Made by a program: the position numbers and the translations under genes. Of a DNA stretch of 27,754 bases, positions 7,080 to 14,226 are shown in pieces. Within the stretch, counting starts at the first letter, position 1. Each line of letters starts with the position of its first letter. This stretch comes from an uncultured Eubacterium sp. (lineage in GTDB: Bacteria; Bacillota; Clostridia; Oscillospirales; Acutalibacteraceae): NCBI GenBank assembly GCA_902462495.1, contig CABQCC010000007.1, positions 1-27,754 of the forward strand, given 5' to 3'. The notes beneath the pieces are model-generated. The model was not told the origin of the DNA. It ran no database searches and saw nothing but the letters and a program-made list of their open reading frames with translations.

Positions 7080-7876
7080 TTCGGGGCACTCCGTTCCAAA
7101 AATAGAGTCACTTCAAATTTTTCGACATCATCAAAAATAACAGGATTTACGCCTGTTGGAATTTTTTTAAAGACATCACTTGAGCGCTCTCGATTTTTAA
7201 ACTCATTAACAAATGTTCCGTCCTCAAGCAATCGTTGGATTTTTCTTGTTTTTGAATTAATAATCAAAAATTCTTCTGACATAACCTCTGTACTAACCCC
7301 GTAAGAATTGCCACCGATTGTAATCTGCGGAGATATTACGGCACCTGATATAACAATCTCAAAATCACACGCTGTAATGCCGTCATTCTCAAGACTGTCA
7401 ATAGACATTGAGTTACCGTAATCAAACGGGAAATCATAAGAGAAATCATAACCGCCGGCGATTTCCGTTCTGTGATTAAACAGCTTTTTTGCTTCTCTGC
7501 ACCAAAAGCCGTAATCATATGAGATTTTGAGTTTTTTGGTCATAAAACCGTCATTATGAGTGTAATCGCTGACGGTAGAAGCCGTCACAAAACACGATAA
7601 ATAATAATCGTTGATGTAAAGCTTCCCTGCCGAGTTTGTTAAAACATCAATCTCAAATTCTTCAAAAAGCCTGTTGATTTCATCTGCTGTACCCGATACA
7701 GTAATAGGCAGTTCTTTTTGCTTCACGCCCGACATATTAAAGCCGGTTATCTTGTCGTTTACGCTTTCGACATTCCACTCGTAATCTCTCAGCTGCGATT
7801 CGTTCGCTATAAACGGCGGCTTTGTAAGGTCAATGACAGTACCTCGGCTGTTGATATATTTAATTTTATCAAGCAT
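7070..7876 (-). CDS. Distal tail protein (Dit)
   Basis: 268 aa, between tape measure and Tal, as expected of Dit, which forms the ring joining tail tube and tip. The N-terminal part has the family-like start LDKIKYINSRGTVIDLTKPPF, and further motifs such as TGFNMSGVKQKELPITVSG and DEINRLFEEFEIDV. These fit the phage_tail/Dit N-terminal domain. A C-terminal beta domain begins about residue 150 and ends EVTLFLERSAPKWI. It overlaps its neighbours by 8 and 10 bases. Confidence 0.82.
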   Translation of the reverse strand: MLDKIKYINSRGTVIDLTKPPFIANESQLRDYEWNVESVNDKITGFNMSGVKQKELPITVSGTADEINRLFEEFEIDVLTNSAGKLYINDYYLSCFVTASTVSDYTHNDGFMTKKLKISYDYGFWCREAKKLFNHRTEIAGGYDFSYDFPFDYGNSMSIDSLENDGITACDFEIVISGAVISPQITIGGNSYGVSTEVMSEEFLIINSKTRKIQRLLEDGTFVNEFKNRERSSDVFKKIPTGVNPVIFDDVEKFEVTLFLERSAPKWI

Positions 7877-9290
7877 TTTTCTTCACCAACCTCGCAAATT
7901 CTCGCTTGTCAATGCTCCATTCGGTACCAGCCATACCCTTAGCAATAAGGCTCGGTAACAGTTCAATCAAAAGATTAATAACATAAACAATATCGTCATT
8001 GTTACCACTCTTGCCGTTTCGCCACTCGTAAGCCTGCTGTTTTGTGAGCACAGCCTCGCCTTCGTGAAGGAGCGCCGGGTAATTGTCGTTCGGAACATAG
8101 TCAATACCCACACGGAGCAGTTTAAAAGTCGGCAAGTTCAATCCCTTACCGCCGAAGCCCGGCACCCAATCGGGTATTTTGAGCTTGTTCATAGAATTAA
8201 TAACAGTATTAACCGCTTTGATTATCGCATTAATCGGCGGCTTAATAAATCCTATCAACGAGCCGAACACACGCCGTACAACCTTTGCAAGTCCGCTGAT
8301 TATAGGCGTAAGTGCCTTAATTGCAACAGCCAAGCCTGTGGAAATAAGCGGTATCAATTTTCTAACTACTTTCACTACCATATTAATAACAGGCATAATT
8401 GCCTCAATCAAAGGCGGTATCAGCGGAAGCAGTGAGTTAATAAGCTCCGTTATCGGTGGAAGAAGTGCAGAAAATACAGTTTTGAAAACAGGCGCTAAGG
8501 TTGCAAATAAGCTTTTAATGGTAGGCATCATAAATATGATAAGGCTGAACATTTCTGTTACCACAGGCATTAACGCCGAGCCTATCTGATTTTTTGCACC
8601 CTCAAGCGAACGCTTCATAGTATCGTAAGTATCAGTCATTTTTACGCCGGCACCAACCGACTCATCACTCATGACCATGCCCAATTCGTGTGCCTTGTTT
8701 TTTAAGTTTTCTGTACTTTCTGCCGAAGTATTAAAAAGCGGAGTAAGGTTTTGCCCCGACTTGCCGAACAAGTCGTTAGCGAGAGCGGCACGGGTTGCAC
8801 CGTCCTCCATGCCCTGCATACCTTGTACAGCCTTATTGAACAATTCCTCTGTTGAGAGGTTGTTCAAATCGTTCATAGATATACCGAGTTTAGCAAACCG
8901 TTCTGTAGCGTCGGCACTACCGTTTTTTGCGTCGTCAATGGAATTAGACATCTTTTTTATGCCTGCCTGCAACGAGCCGATTTCCATACCTGATTGACTC
9001 AAAACATAATCCCACTCTTGATAGCCCTCTTTTGACATACCGAGTTTTTGCGACATTTTATCGATTTCATCGGCGTGTGCGGCTGTGGACTTTGCCATTT
9101 TTGTCATGCCTGTAATTGCCGTGCCTGCTGCAACGGCAACGCCTGCACCCCATTTGGCAGCGGTTTTAATGCCTGATTTAAGTTTATTGCCTACGCCCTC
9201 GGCGTTCTTTTCCGTTTTTGAAATAGACTTGTTGGCTTCATCAGAATTAACCATAATCGAGCCGACAAGTTTAAATAATTCAATCGCCAT
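7869..9290 (-). CDS. Tail tape measure protein
   Basis: The 473-aa protein sets tail length and is threaded inside the tail tube. N-terminal region: IELFKLVGSIMVNSDEANKS, then coiled helix and a small hydrophobic segment (AAKWGAGVAVAAGTAITGMTK). Then comes the conserved tape-measure motif region DEIDKMSQKLGMS / YQEWDYVLSQSGME. Residues about 230-370 are a long hydrophobic, membrane-insertion-like zone rich in Ile, Leu and Pro. The C-terminal part has PALLHEGEAVLTKQQAYEW, common in tape measures. At roughly 1.5 angstrom per residue it predicts a tail near 70 nm. ATG at 9290, with AGAGG upstream, is preferred to an earlier in-frame start. Confidence 0.9.
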   Translation of the reverse strand: MAIELFKLVGSIMVNSDEANKSISKTEKNAEGVGNKLKSGIKTAAKWGAGVAVAAGTAITGMTKMAKSTAAHADEIDKMSQKLGMSKEGYQEWDYVLSQSGMEIGSLQAGIKKMSNSIDDAKNGSADATERFAKLGISMNDLNNLSTEELFNKAVQGMQGMEDGATRAALANDLFGKSGQNLTPLFNTSAESTENLKNKAHELGMVMSDESVGAGVKMTDTYDTMKRSLEGAKNQIGSALMPVVTEMFSLIIFMMPTIKSLFATLAPVFKTVFSALLPPITELINSLLPLIPPLIEAIMPVINMVVKVVRKLIPLISTGLAVAIKALTPIISGLAKVVRRVFGSLIGFIKPPINAIIKAVNTVINSMNKLKIPDWVPGFGGKGLNLPTFKLLRVGIDYVPNDNYPALLHEGEAVLTKQQAYEWRNGKSGNNDDIVYVINLLIELLPSLIAKGMAGTEWSIDKREFARLVKKNA

Positions 9291-9609
9291 TGAAATACCT
9301 CTCTGTCTCTCTTGCAATCTCGATTATCTCGGCATCAGATTTTGTCGAAATGTTTTTTCCTATTCTCTTATCGTAATACTCGTTATATGTTATAAAATCC
9401 GTTTCAAACCTTTGCATAGGAAGCTGAACAAGCCATTCAAGGTAGATTCGTTCTTCTTTAACCTTTTCCAAGCATTTTACAATAAGCTTTACGCCCTCAT
9501 CAAAGGGCATGCTCAAAACAAAATCTATATTGCCATATCTGTGAAGAAGTGCGTCAAAAGCTTCTACTTCAGAGCTTCTCGCAATTTCTTCACATCTTGA
9601 ATAAAAACC
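9280..9609 (-). CDS. Tail assembly chaperone T part, made by -1 frameshift (GT)
   Basis: The T frame is open from the slippery heptamer at 9609-9615 to 9280, giving about 109 aa added to the first 99 aa of G. Its sequence contains EAFDALLHRYGNIDFVLSMP, then LEWLVQLPMQRFETDFITYN, a pattern typical of the T domain of tail chaperones. It could instead start internally at TTG 9516 or ATG 9510, but the homologous region upstream of those codons would be lost. Predicted fusion: bases 9905-9609, then re-reading base 9609 to 9280, about 208 aa. The GT protein helps load tail tube subunits on the tape measure. It overlaps the tape measure start by 11 bases. Confidence 0.75.
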   Translation of the reverse strand, partial: GFYSRCEEIARSSEVEAFDALLHRYGNIDFVLSMPFDEGVKLIVKCLEKVKEERIYLEWLVQLPMQRFETDFITYNEYYDKRIGKNISTKSDAEIIEIARETERYFNGD

Positions 9610-9615
9610 TTTAAA
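9550..9615 (-). promoter_or_regulatory. Programmed -1 frameshift site (slippery heptamer and stem-loop)
   Basis: On the minus strand T-TTA-AAG (9615-9609) fits the X-XXY-YYZ slippery pattern in the G frame. About 25 bases downstream TGCG-AGAAGCT can pair with AGCTTTT-GA-CGCA (9583-9550), a possible stimulator. The G stop codon (9564-9566) lies in the loop. The spacing is longer than typical, so the stem-loop is uncertain. Confidence 0.6.
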
Positions 9616-9905
9616 TCGTTTTCCTTTGCAAGCTGTTTAATGTTTTTTATTTGTTCAGAAATTGATAAATTGCCCACTTCTTCAGCCGTCATCTCATATG
9701 GTCCGGCTAAGAATTCATACAACTTGTTTTCTGCGCTTTGCTCAACAGCTTTTTCAAAAAGCACATAAACCAATGCATAACCGTCCGAAAACACATCATC
9801 CACGGAGTCCGCTTCACGCAATACACCCTCGGCTTCTTTTTTTATATCAAGGCTTTTGATAAGCCTTAAAGCGTTGAACACGTCTTTTGTATTTAATTCT
9901 TTCAT
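9564..9905 (-). CDS. Tail assembly chaperone G
   Basis: A 113-aa acidic helical protein directly downstream of the tail tube gene and upstream of the tape measure, the fixed place of the G/GT chaperone pair. Motifs include VFNALRLIKSLDIKKEAEGV near the start and a C-terminal helical half (LSISEQIKNIKQLAKENDLK). The frameshift site lies 14 codons before its stop. Ribosome site AAGGTGA precedes ATG 9905. It binds tail tube subunits during assembly and is not part of the finished virion in related phages. Confidence 0.78.
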   Translation of the reverse strand: MKELNTKDVFNALRLIKSLDIKKEAEGVLREADSVDDVFSDGYALVYVLFEKAVEQSAENKLYEFLAGPYEMTAEEVGNLSISEQIKNIKQLAKENDLKVFIQDVKKLREALK

Positions 9906-9918
9906 CTTTTCACCTTAA

Positions 9919-10416
9919 TTATTTTTCATCTGTTTCCTCAAGTGCCGGATAAAGCTTTGTTGTGGAAGAGAGGAATGTCAAAATATTCATTTGCAATTTT
10001 GCAACCGACTGAGTAACACGAATTCTTCCTTTAACCGGACCTTTGTCGCCGTCTGCGGAAATCTGTTTGTATTCACGCTCAAGCGTAAACTTGCCGCCGC
10101 CTCGACATATCAATTCCTTGTCGTTATCGATTTTAACCACACCTTCGCCAAGTACAATGTTGCTCGGGTCGGCTTCGTATGAGATTTCCCAAGGCTCGCC
10201 CTCTGCTCCTGAGCGATTATCTTCCTGATAAGTCGCAGTTACAGTAATTTGCGGAACGACTTCATCCTTATCCTGAAATGTCAAATCGATATTTTCAAGA
10301 TTAATCGCATCTTTAACAGTAATTATAATAGGCTTGCCTGTCTTGGTACTTCCTACAAAGGAATAAGTGTGATAATCAGCCTCAGCAATAGTGCAATTAC
10401 CTGTTATCTTTTTCAT
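9919..10416 (-). CDS. Major tail tube protein
   Basis: A 165-aa beta-rich protein (KITGNCTIAEADYHTYSFVG, KPIIITVKDAINLENIDLTF, ELICRGGGKFTLEREYKQIS). It sits between the tail completion protein and the chaperone G gene, where the hexameric tail tube protein is encoded. Length fits the shorter end of the family. It has no Ig-like extension at its C-terminus. Start ATG has AGGAG 7 bases upstream. The family assignment rests on position and secondary-structure character more than on a hallmark motif. Confidence 0.72.
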   Translation of the reverse strand: MKKITGNCTIAEADYHTYSFVGSTKTGKPIIITVKDAINLENIDLTFQDKDEVVPQITVTATYQEDNRSGAEGEPWEISYEADPSNIVLGEGVVKIDNDKELICRGGGKFTLEREYKQISADGDKGPVKGRIRVTQSVAKLQMNILTFLSSTTKLYPALEETDEK

Positions 10417-10419
10417 TTT

Positions 10420-10806
10420 TTATTCTCCTATGTAATAAGATTTATATTGAATTTGTAATTGAATGCGCTGGATTTGCTTATCGGGGTCGTCAAGCAAGTT
10501 GCGGATGTAATTATAGAAACTAATCATCACCGCATCGTTTGAAATGTGCCTGTGATCAAAGGATTTTTCAATTTCATCTGCAATCTTTTCAATCCTATTC
10601 GGCTTTTGAGCATAATCCCAAATGTCAACGATAACCGTGCCGTCATCTCTTCCGGCTTCGTCACCGAGCTGTACCGTATTTACCTTGTAAGTTTTGTACG
10701 GAAAAACTGCATCATCAGGAGCATTGCAGTGATATGGTTTGCCGTTGCTTTCGCCAAGCAGTTTTTTAACCACTTCCCTGATTGCTTCGGTCTTATTCTT
10801 CGCCAC
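10420..10806 (-). CDS. Tail completion / tail terminator-like protein
   Basis: 128 aa, located between the HK97 gp10-like protein and the tail tube, the place of the tail terminator (gpU-like/gp17-like) protein. It starts at GTG 10806 with AGGGGGA upstream. Features: helix TEAIREVVKKLLG, then PDDAVFPYKTYKVNTVQLGD, then GTVIVDIWDYAQKPNRIEKI, which resembles the strand-helix order of tail terminators, and a terminal strand RIQLQIQYKSYYIG. It should cap the tail tube before it joins the head. Only moderate sequence support exists for the family. Confidence 0.65.
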   Translation of the reverse strand: MAKNKTEAIREVVKKLLGESNGKPYHCNAPDDAVFPYKTYKVNTVQLGDEAGRDDGTVIVDIWDYAQKPNRIEKIADEIEKSFDHRHISNDAVMISFYNYIRNLLDDPDKQIQRIQLQIQYKSYYIGE

Positions 10807-11251
10807 CTTGATATTCCCCCTCGTTAATCAGCGATTCAACGGCACTTTCGCTTTCATTCAAAGCTGAAAGATACTTCGATTCGATTTTGACTATATCGCC
10901 GATGTTATCGTTAACGGTTTTCGTAAGCAAACCAAGTCTCGGAGTCTTACTGCTTCCAACTTCCTGATAGCCGCCGTAAAAAGCATTTGGCTTTAAGCCA
11001 ACCTGCAAATCAGGTTCGCTTTGGTACTTCGGATTTGCACGAACCCAATATTGAGTATATCTGCCTACTCTGCCCTTACGCCTTTTAAAAGCTGAATAAT
11101 AATTCTGCCTGAAGCGGTTACAAATGAACTTGCCGACATCTCGCAATGCCGCCCTTGTAAGCTCAAAAATCGAATACTGCACCCAATCAACGGATGAAGT
11201 GAATTCAATTCCGTCTTTTTTAATTTTTGTTACGGATTTTGGTACACTCAC
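10793..11251 (-). CDS. HK97 gp10-like tail completion / neck protein
   Basis: A basic 152-aa protein. RAALRDVGKFICNRFRQNYY is an amphipathic helix, followed by the Arg/Lys-rich KRRKGRVGRYTQYWV. GLKPNAFYGGYQEVGSSKTP is the conserved Y-x-x-x-x-E-x-G-S/T signature of the HK97 gp10 family, and the C-terminus is acidic. It belongs to the neck or head-tail joining set. GTG 11251 overlaps the upstream stop, with GGTGA as ribosome site. Confidence 0.78.
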   Translation of the reverse strand: MSVPKSVTKIKKDGIEFTSSVDWVQYSIFELTRAALRDVGKFICNRFRQNYYSAFKRRKGRVGRYTQYWVRANPKYQSEPDLQVGLKPNAFYGGYQEVGSSKTPRLGLLTKTVNDNIGDIVKIESKYLSALNESESAVESLINEGEYQGGEE

Positions 11252-11556
11252 GATTTATTCACCTGCCTTTGAACGGTTATTTCAAGGCTATTTCCCTGAC
11301 TGCGATATGTTCTGATGACTTCGTAATCTCTGCCGTTATAATTAACAATTCTTTCATCGCTATAGTCGAGATAATCGGCTATAACAAATTTCAATTCGGG
11401 CTTAAAGCCCTCAGAGTTTGCCTGATAGAATTCGCTCATACTGATTGACTTAACCTCACAGAAGCACGGTTTAGAGCTTTTTTCGGTCACCCAATCGCCT
11501 GTGGAGTCGTCAACCTGCACAGTTTCGCTTATCAAATAAAGAACATCATTAAACAT
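11248..11556 (-). CDS. Head-tail adaptor / joining protein (Phage_H_T_join-like)
   Basis: A 102-aa beta-barrel type protein (VLYLISETVQVDDSTGDWVT, KPCFCEVKSISMSEFYQA, YNGRDYEVIRTYRSQGNSLE). This matches the pattern of head-tail joining proteins with a C-terminal YNG..Y.V.R motif. The frame is open 11 codons further up, but ATG 11556 has AAGGAG 9 bases upstream and is chosen. It overlaps the connector gene by 8 bases. It would sit between the connector ring and the tail terminator. Confidence 0.78.
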   Translation of the reverse strand: MFNDVLYLISETVQVDDSTGDWVTEKSSKPCFCEVKSISMSEFYQANSEGFKPELKFVIADYLDYSDERIVNYNGRDYEVIRTYRSQGNSLEITVQRQVNKS

Positions 11557-11821
11557 CGGCTCGTTCTCCTTGACAAATTGACAAAGCAATCTTTAAGCTT
11601 TCGTAATTCTTTTTGTACTGGTCGCCTTTGCCGCCGAAATCGTACCACGCTTTGCAGTACAGCTTAATGGCGGTTTCCTCAATAGCACTTAAAGAATTAA
11701 TGTCAATGCTTATTCCCGCCTGTGCCAAATCGAGCACGCAGGAATTGACAACATCGGATATTTCACCGTCAATCAAATTATGACTTATTCGCATATCCTT
11801 TTTTACTTTTGCTACAATCAT
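11549..11821 (-). CDS. Head-tail connector, gp6-like
   Basis: A 90-aa, mainly helical protein following the capsid gene. The motifs ISHNLIDGEISDVVNSCVLD and IEETAIKLYCKAWYDFGGKG, ending with KNYESLKIALSICQGE, are typical of the gp6-like DNA-packaging/connector family, which forms a ring below the portal. ATG 11821 has GGAG 8 bases upstream. Overlap with the joining protein suggests coupled translation. Confidence 0.82.
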   Translation of the reverse strand: MIVAKVKKDMRISHNLIDGEISDVVNSCVLDLAQAGISIDINSLSAIEETAIKLYCKAWYDFGGKGDQYKKNYESLKIALSICQGERADV

Positions 11822-11840
11822 TTTTGCACTCCAATTACAA

Positions 11841-11866
11841 AAGAGGAATGCCGAAACATTCCTCTT
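11841..11866 (-). terminator. Hairpin between capsid and connector genes
   Basis: A perfect 10-bp stem, AAGAGGAATG (841-850) with CATTCCTCTT (857-866), loop of 6. On the minus strand only four T follow. It is probably a weak terminator or an RNA-processing/stability hairpin after the highly needed capsid gene. Confidence 0.65.
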
Positions 11867-11875
11867 GATTATTCG

Positions 11876-13000
11876 TTACGCTGTTTCTTTAAATGCAACA
11901 ATGGCATCCTCATCGGCAACATTACCGTCTGCAAGGCAAACGCCACGATATACCTCGGAATTTGAGCGGAAGCCAACAGAGGTGTCCTTGCTTACCTCAA
12001 TAGGCTGTGACAAGTTCATCTTGTAACTCTTAAGGTCGCCAAAATAAACGAAAGCCGCATCGTCATTGAGAAGCACAGGATAGCCGAGGATGTTAAACTT
12101 AGCCGGTGACTGTGCATCAGCCACAACAATAGGCTTGCCGTTTGTATCGGTCATGCCCAAGATTTGACCGAAGAACAATGTTCTTGTGCATACAAACGAA
12201 GCGTTGTTGGCGTACTTACTCGGAAGTGCTCCGATTATCTTTGTGATGTCGGCATACTTCATACCGCCTTTAGTGTATGTATTTGCAGTAGTCTTATAAA
12301 CCGTGTTAAGTCCTGTAGGCTGCATTTTGCCTGTGCCGGCAACAACAGCCTTTTCGAGTGCAGCCTCAATCTTGTTTGCAAGTCGGGTAACGAGCCAGCT
12401 TTCAAATGCGTCAATAGCCATTTTTGCAACCTGGCCTGTAATTTCAACCGTCTTAATAAGCTGATAAGCCGCAAGATTGATTGCATCAAGAGTATCTGAA
12501 CTGTCTGTTGCTGTTTGAGTCCATTCCGCATCAGCAACCGAACCCTCTTTCGGGATAATAAGATTGCCCGGAATCTGTGTAAGGTCGATTGCACCCAAAA
12601 GCGGATTTGTTTCGAGTGTAAATACAACCTTATCCATTGTAATGCTCGGAATAGCCTTTGAAGCGTCAACCGCAGCTCTTTCCTCTGCGTCAAGGTTTTT
12701 GCCCTGAAGATTTTTGAGAAACGCTGTTCTGTATTCAGGTGTGTCAATTTTAAAAGTTTTCTTTGGTTCCATTTGATTAATTCCCTTTCCTACAACTATC
12801 GGCTCTGAGCCGTTTGTGTCATCGATAATTGATGTAACAAGTTGATTTCTTTTTTGAATTTGACTTTCAAGCAGCTTTCGCTCCTCTTTCAAGTCGGTAA
12901 CTTCGGTGTTAAGATTTTTCAGCTCGTCTATTGACATTTTTTCTTTATCCAAAGAGCGAATTTCCGTCAAACGAGCATCAATTTCTTCAATTCTTGTCAT
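11876..13000 (-). CDS. HK97-type major capsid protein
   Basis: The 374-aa subunit forms the icosahedral shell. Residues 1-76 are the charged coiled-coil scaffold (delta) domain (RIEEIDARLTEIRSLDKEK, ELKNLNTEVTDLKEERKLLE) that the protease should remove. The mature HK97 fold follows: N-arm, then SITMDKVVFTLETNPLLGAI, GSVADAEWTQTATDSSDTLD, TVEITGQVAKMAIDAFESWL (spine helix), the A domain LGYPVLLNDDAAFVYFGDLK and a final strand. AAGGAG lies 7-8 bases before ATG 13000. A second ATG at 12772, with AGGAAAGGG upstream, lies just after the scaffold domain. Confidence 0.93.
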   Translation of the reverse strand: MTRIEEIDARLTEIRSLDKEKMSIDELKNLNTEVTDLKEERKLLESQIQKRNQLVTSIIDDTNGSEPIVVGKGINQMEPKKTFKIDTPEYRTAFLKNLQGKNLDAEERAAVDASKAIPSITMDKVVFTLETNPLLGAIDLTQIPGNLIIPKEGSVADAEWTQTATDSSDTLDAINLAAYQLIKTVEITGQVAKMAIDAFESWLVTRLANKIEAALEKAVVAGTGKMQPTGLNTVYKTTANTYTKGGMKYADITKIIGALPSKYANNASFVCTRTLFFGQILGMTDTNGKPIVVADAQSPAKFNILGYPVLLNDDAAFVYFGDLKSYKMNLSQPIEVSKDTSVGFRSNSEVYRGVCLADGNVADEDAIVAFKETA

Positions 13001-13011
13001 CTTAATTCTCC

Positions 13012-14226
13012 TTAAATTTCTGTTTTTAGATTGATTAATTCAATCAGTCTTTGATGCTCTTGAAACTCCTTCTTCACATTCTCGATGACTCCCTCGCAGA
13101 ATGAACGAGCATATATCTCGGTGTTTTCGTTTGCCGGAATAGAAACGGCTGAAACATCGTAGATTTTTTCAATAGTTTTATGAACGATAGTTCGTGATTC
13201 CTTATCAAAATAGTAATCGCCTTTTTTGAAGCTCCACGACATTTCGTCTATCATTCCTTTTTGAATATCCTCGAAAAGACTCTTTGCCTTTTCAGTCTTT
13301 GATAAATCAGCTTGAATGAACAAGCCTACATTGTCAACGCTCAGCTTTAAAGTGCCGTTTTTAATTCGGGCATAAACAGCGCCCGAATGGTCGTATTGCA
13401 TAATCACATCCGACATATCGGTATTTTTAAAGCAGGAACGGTCAAACTCCTCATAAATATCAACACCGTCAACGGTGCAAAGCTTGTATCGGTCAAATTT
13501 CATTGCATAACCCTCAACTGTGTATCGGTCACGGTCATTCGGCTTTTTTGCAATGTAAAACTTCGACACCTGCCTGAAATCTCTGCCTTTTGCGATTTTT
13601 TCGTTTATGACATCCGCAAACGATTTTGTAACGCCTGCCCCTTTTTGTGCCGGCACGGCAACAAAAGAAAACTCATACGCATCTTGGGGATTTTCCAAAA
13701 TTCTAAAACAGAGTTTGCCGTCATATTCACAGCCTCTGATGTGCTCACAATATTCCTCGGAACCGCAGATTGAGCAAACCGAATTACTCATACTGCACGC
13801 AACGGAAACTTCTTTTTTAATTCCTGCATCGATGCTTGCGATAAGTTCACAGTTACTGTCACTATTAAGCATATAAACTCTCGCCTTTAAACAATAGAGT
13901 TGTTCGCCGTCAGCGGTAGTTTGTCCGTCCTGAGCTTCAACCCAAGTTTTGAATATTCGGCACTTTTGCTCCTCAGAGCTCCACAAATGGTCGGAAATTC
14001 CTGTTTTACCGACAAAAAGCTCCGCCATTTTGTTAAGTGAAGCAACCGAGAATTTTTCAAAATCTCGGTCAACATCATTGTTACAAAGAATTGTGTTAAA
14101 AACATATACATCCTCGGCTTTAAGTTCTTTAAGCGTAAATTTGTTTATAAGTTCCAAATCTTCACTTGTTACACCCTGAGCCGTTTTTTCAATCATTGAA
14201 TTGTCAAAGCTTTTTTTATTCATCAT
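13012..14226 (-). CDS. Prohead protease, apparently with two S78-type domains
   Basis: This gene lies between portal and capsid, as head maturation proteases do, but at about 404 aa is roughly twice the usual length. Residues about 230-370 are a normal S78 domain (YTVEGYAMKFDRY, His280 in QYDHSG, Ser330 in GMIDEMSWSF, YDVSAVSIPAN). Residues about 35-200 contain the same order: His80 in ISDH, Ser141 in GIKKEVSVAC, YEFSFVAVPAQ. That part has a Cys-rich insert, CSICGSEEYCEHIRGC (151-166). The protein would cleave capsid scaffold domains. Whether both sites are active is unknown. The frame is open earlier, but ATG 14226 or 14223 is preferred because it overlaps the portal end by only a few bases. 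Confidence 0.8.
   Translation of the reverse strand: MMNKKSFDNSMIEKTAQGVTSEDLELINKFTLKELKAEDVYVFNTILCNNDVDRDFEKFSVASLNKMAELFVGKTGISDHLWSSEEQKCRIFKTWVEAQDGQTTADGEQLYCLKARVYMLNSDSNCELIASIDAGIKKEVSVACSMSNSVCSICGSEEYCEHIRGCEYDGKLCFRILENPQDAYEFSFVAVPAQKGAGVTKSFADVINEKIAKGRDFRQVSKFYIAKKPNDRDRYTVEGYAMKFDRYKLCTVDGVDIYEEFDRSCFKNTDMSDVIMQYDHSGAVYARIKNGTLKLSVDNVGLFIQADLSKTEKAKSLFEDIQKGMIDEMSWSFKKGDYYFDKESRTIVHKTIEKIYDVSAVSIPANENTEIYARSFCEGVIENVKKEFQEHQRLIELINLKTEI

Noticed and set aside
8179..8589. Plus-strand frame opposite the tape measure gene.
   Set aside because: Complement of a hydrophobic Ile/Leu-rich region; no start signals; opposite a firm gene.
12259..12747. Minus-strand frame of 162 aa within the capsid gene.
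   Set aside because: Out-of-frame shadow of the capsid gene, rich in Arg and Leu, no ribosome site.
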